This document shows, one piece after another, positions 62,155 through 64,000 of a stretch of 64,000 nucleotides of DNA. Position 1 is the first letter of the stretch, and every line of letters begins with the position of its first letter. This DNA is from CAVUBL01 sp963739795 (GTDB lineage Bacteria > Acidobacteriota > Thermoanaerobaculia > Multivoradales > DATKCC01). The position numbers were made by a program, and so were the translations under genes. The notes under the pieces are model-generated. The model was not told where the DNA came from. It searched no databases and worked only from the letters and a program-made list of their open reading frames with translations. The stretch spans positions 1 to 64,000 of the forward strand of contig CAVUBL010000010.1 in the NCBI GenBank assembly GCA_963739795.1, given 5' to 3'.

Positions 62155-62412
62155 ACAGTCCCTTCCGTGGAGTTCGACCCCGCAGGTCCGGGGGCTATGG
62201 CGCAACATCAGCCTACGCCGAGGAGTCCGACCCCGGAGGACAGGGGGGCCCGACCGGCGGCGTCGTGGACCGCGCCCAACGAGACGGCGCGAAGTCCGAG
62301 TCAGCCGAGCGCGGGCCATGCCGAGGCGCGGCTCCTCCGTCCCACCGTTCTAGCAAGCCGCGCCGTCCGCAAGGGCGGGCCCCCCCCCCGGCCCGGCCCG
62401 TCCCGCCTCGTC
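62155..62412. repeat. Dispersed intergenic repeat, copy B
   Basis: Homologous to the element beside pruA, inverted. Exact shared blocks are 62218-62238 (with 32611-32631) and 62321-62339 (with 32508-32526), 103 versus 105 nt apart. One 52-nt unit (62173-62224) plus part of the next are recognisable. The element ends exactly where the DUF4410 gene ends, as copy A begins where pruA ends. The preceding bases 62019-62154 show no gene. Confidence 0.75.
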
Positions 62413-63069
62413 TCAGTCGCGACTCAGATCCCCGCCCCGCGCCCAGGTCACCAGGAACTTCGCGACGTCCTTCCCCACGTCCTGGGCGTCGTCGCTCAGA
62501 AACTTCTCGTAGGCCCCGCCGCCGATCCCGATCCCCGAGTGCTTCAGGTGCTTGAACTCCGCCAGCGTCTTGCCCGCCGCGTCCGTCACCGTCCCCGACA
62601 CCCCCACGCCGCTCGCCCCGGCGCCGAAGCCCACCCAGTAACGCTTCGCCCGGTTCCCGGGGTTGATGGTCACGAACTCCCCTTCGACCACCAGCGCCCC
62701 GGCCGGCACCGCGCCCGCGCTCTCCTGGATCGTCACCTCTCCGAAGGCGTGGGAGGCGTCGAGCTCCGACTTCAGCTTCTCGGCCATCAGGTCCGGCGCC
62801 GCCTTCTTCATCACCTCGGCGGCCCGGACGCGCTTCTCCTTGCCGCCCTCGTCGCCGGTCCCGAAGTCCGTCTTCTCGGTGGAGAAGGGGCGGATCACCA
62901 CCGGCACCCCGCCCTCGATCTTCGGTACCGACAGGTGAATCTGGTCCAGCGCGCCGTCCTCGATGTTCATCGGGTCGGCGTTCTTCTTCTTCCTTGCCTG
63001 CAAGCTCCCGGCACCGGCCAGGAGCAGCACCGCCAGCGCGAGGCAGAGCACGGGTCGTCGTACGCTCAT
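62413..63069 (-). CDS. DUF4410 family secreted protein
   Basis: ATG at 63069 with GGGAGG upstream; 218 residues. Signal peptide (LCLALAVLLLAGAGSLQA). The DUF4410 core is VVEGEFVTINPGNRAKRYWVGFGAGASGVGVSGTVTDAAG, preceded by AAPDLMAEKLKSEL. Family members are small envelope proteins or lipoproteins of unknown function. Tail helix ending FLVTWARGG. Confidence 0.82.
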   Translation of the reverse strand: MSVRRPVLCLALAVLLLAGAGSLQARKKKNADPMNIEDGALDQIHLSVPKIEGGVPVVIRPFSTEKTDFGTGDEGGKEKRVRAAEVMKKAAPDLMAEKLKSELDASHAFGEVTIQESAGAVPAGALVVEGEFVTINPGNRAKRYWVGFGAGASGVGVSGTVTDAAGKTLAEFKHLKHSGIGIGGGAYEKFLSDDAQDVGKDVAKFLVTWARGGDLSRD

Positions 63070-63117
63070 CGAGACATCCTCCCTGAAGGCCATCGAGTGT
63101 GGTGCGCGGGATTCTAG

Positions 63118-63291
63118 CCTGGAAAATTCATGATCCGGCTACTGCGAGCCGCAATTGCACGCAATCTCGAGTCGTGCTCGCTCTTCGCTCCTCAACGTAC
63201 GTTCGAGTACGCCTGCGTCGCTCATCGCTGCGCTGCCCCGATCTCACGCACACTTGCGGCTCTCGCTACGCCGTCTCGTGAATAGTCCAGG
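63118..63291. mobile_element. MITE-like palindromic element 3
   Basis: 174 bp with imperfect 16-bp terminal inverted repeats: left CCTGGAAAATTCATGA, right TCGTGAATAGTCCAGG (13 of 16 positions pair). Subterminal inverted repeats (GCGAGCCGCAA / CTTGCGGCTCTCGC) and a palindromic AACGTACGTT follow. No coding. It lies 9 bp beyond the stop of the GT39-type gene. Confidence 0.55.
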
Positions 63292-63300
63292 CCAGCGCGC

Positions 63301-64000
63301 TCAGTGGGGTCGGGCGGCGCTTGGTGGGAAAACCTGCGGACCCAGCCCGAAGACCCGCCCCGGCCGGGCATAGGACGAGCGGCAGAGGTGGACCGCCCAG
63401 CCGGGCGCGCCCGGCGCGGGCTCCAGCACGAAGAACCGGACGCCCCCCTCGCCGCCGCGGGGGAGGACGCGGCAGGAGAGCTCTCCCGCCGCCGCCTCGA
63501 AGCGCTCCCGGGCACCGCCCGGCACCACGAACACCCGGGCCCCGGGTCGGGCGAGCTCGTCGGACAGGCCTCGGACCGGTTCCAGGGGGCCCTGGCGGCG
63601 GAGCCCGTCCTCCAGGGTGATCCGCTCCACGTCCGTCTCCAGGTAGAGGGACAGACCGTAATGGGGCAGCAGATCCACAAAGACCACCTTGCCGAAGGGC
63701 TTGTCGACGGCGGCGTCGAGAACCCGGGCGAAGCGCCGCGAGTCCTGGGGGCTGTCCAGTCGGGCCGCGGCCAACTTGAGCCCCACCAGGGCGACCAGCC
63801 AGAGGGCGAGGAGGACGCGGTGGCCCGTGCGGCCGATGTCGAAGACCGGCGCGCGGCGCCGCGCCCCTTCCGCCACCGGGCCTTTCCGGGCGCCCATCCC
63901 CGAGAGCAGAAGCGACAGCGGCGCCGCCAGGGGCAGGACGTAGAAGGGCAGGCGGGAGCGGGCGACGAGGAACACTGCGAGGGGTACGAGGAGCCAGAGC
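63301..64000 (-). CDS. GT39/ArnT-like membrane glycosyltransferase, C-terminal part (5' partial)
   Basis: The minus-strand frame is open to the window edge, so the N-terminal half is missing. The visible 232 codons begin with LWLLVPLAVFLVARSRLPFYVLPLAAPLSLLLSG, two hydrophobic segments with the SRLPFYVLPL signature of ArnT-type enzymes. One more membrane helix (VLLALWLVALVGLKLAAA) and a soluble alpha/beta C-terminal domain follow (KVVFVDLLPHYGLSLYL, GARVFVVPGG). It probably adds a sugar from a lipid carrier to an envelope glycan. Confidence 0.8.
   Translation of the reverse strand, partial: LWLLVPLAVFLVARSRLPFYVLPLAAPLSLLLSGMGARKGPVAEGARRRAPVFDIGRTGHRVLLALWLVALVGLKLAAARLDSPQDSRRFARVLDAAVDKPFGKVVFVDLLPHYGLSLYLETDVERITLEDGLRRQGPLEPVRGLSDELARPGARVFVVPGGARERFEAAAGELSCRVLPRGGEGGVRFFVLEPAPGAPGWAVHLCRSSYARPGRVFGLGPQVFPPSAARPH

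Overview
The window is uniformly GC-rich (roughly two thirds G+C or more by eye), densely coded on both strands, with many GTG/TTG starts and 4-nt start/stop overlaps. The gene content is that of a large-genome heterotrophic Gram-negative-type bacterium: many secreted Ig-like, propeller and peptidase proteins, a TIR-CHAT-STAND protein, class III-like PPK2 and an Rhs protein. It suggests an Acidobacteriota (Thermoanaerobaculia-like) genome, but that is an inference from style and gene content; no rRNA or ribosomal protein is present to prove it. A complete ectoine/hydroxyectoine locus points to a saline or drought-exposed habitat.

Layout. 1-2.9 kb: edge of an integrated element, with the 3' end of an Rhs toxin gene, its HEAT-repeat partner, a tyrosine integrase broken by one frameshift, and a tRNA 3'-end fragment as attachment-site scar. 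3.3-4.5 kb: a nucleotidyltransferase pair of toxin-antitoxin type and two gene remnants. 4.6-9.5 kb: a secreted BNR-repeat protein and PPK2. 9.9-23.6 kb: a secretome block on the plus strand (two giant Ig-like proteins, beta-propeller-like proteins, a Tat-exported haloperoxidase). 23.7-27.0 kb (minus): a small secreted peptide, a TPR protein and a subtilisin-like protease in one direction, a possible peptide-signalling cassette. 27.2-30.6 kb: M19 dipeptidase, EEP hydrolase, bacilliredoxin, DUF423 protein. 30.8-35.6 kb: pruA, an XRE regulator, a hotdog thioesterase and a ThDP lyase/synthase.

35.6-45.2 kb is the clearest functional unit: asd (minus) diverges from ectR-ectA-ectB-ectC-ectD-ehuB-ehuC-ehuD-ehuA-ask. 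Ask and Asd supply aspartate semialdehyde, EctB/A/C convert it to ectoine, EctD hydroxylates it, and EhuBCDA imports ectoines, all behind one MarR-type regulator. 45.2-53.3 kb: envelope glycan genes (GT2, two alkaline-phosphatase-fold sulfatase-like hydrolases, a GT39-type membrane transferase) and an S9 peptidase, punctuated by short palindromic MITE-like elements at gene 3' ends. 53.4-58.0 kb: an AttEFGH-like ABC/lipocalin operon. 58.1-62.0 kb: a TIR-CHAT-STAND protein whose TPR tail is deleted and frameshifted. 62.0-64.0 kb: a dispersed repeat, a DUF4410 protein, a third MITE and a partial GT39-type gene.

Two repeat families deserve attention: a dispersed element with 52-bp units found in both convergent intergenic spaces near 32.5 and 62.2 kb, and three 150-200 bp palindromic elements that each sit on or beside a stop codon.
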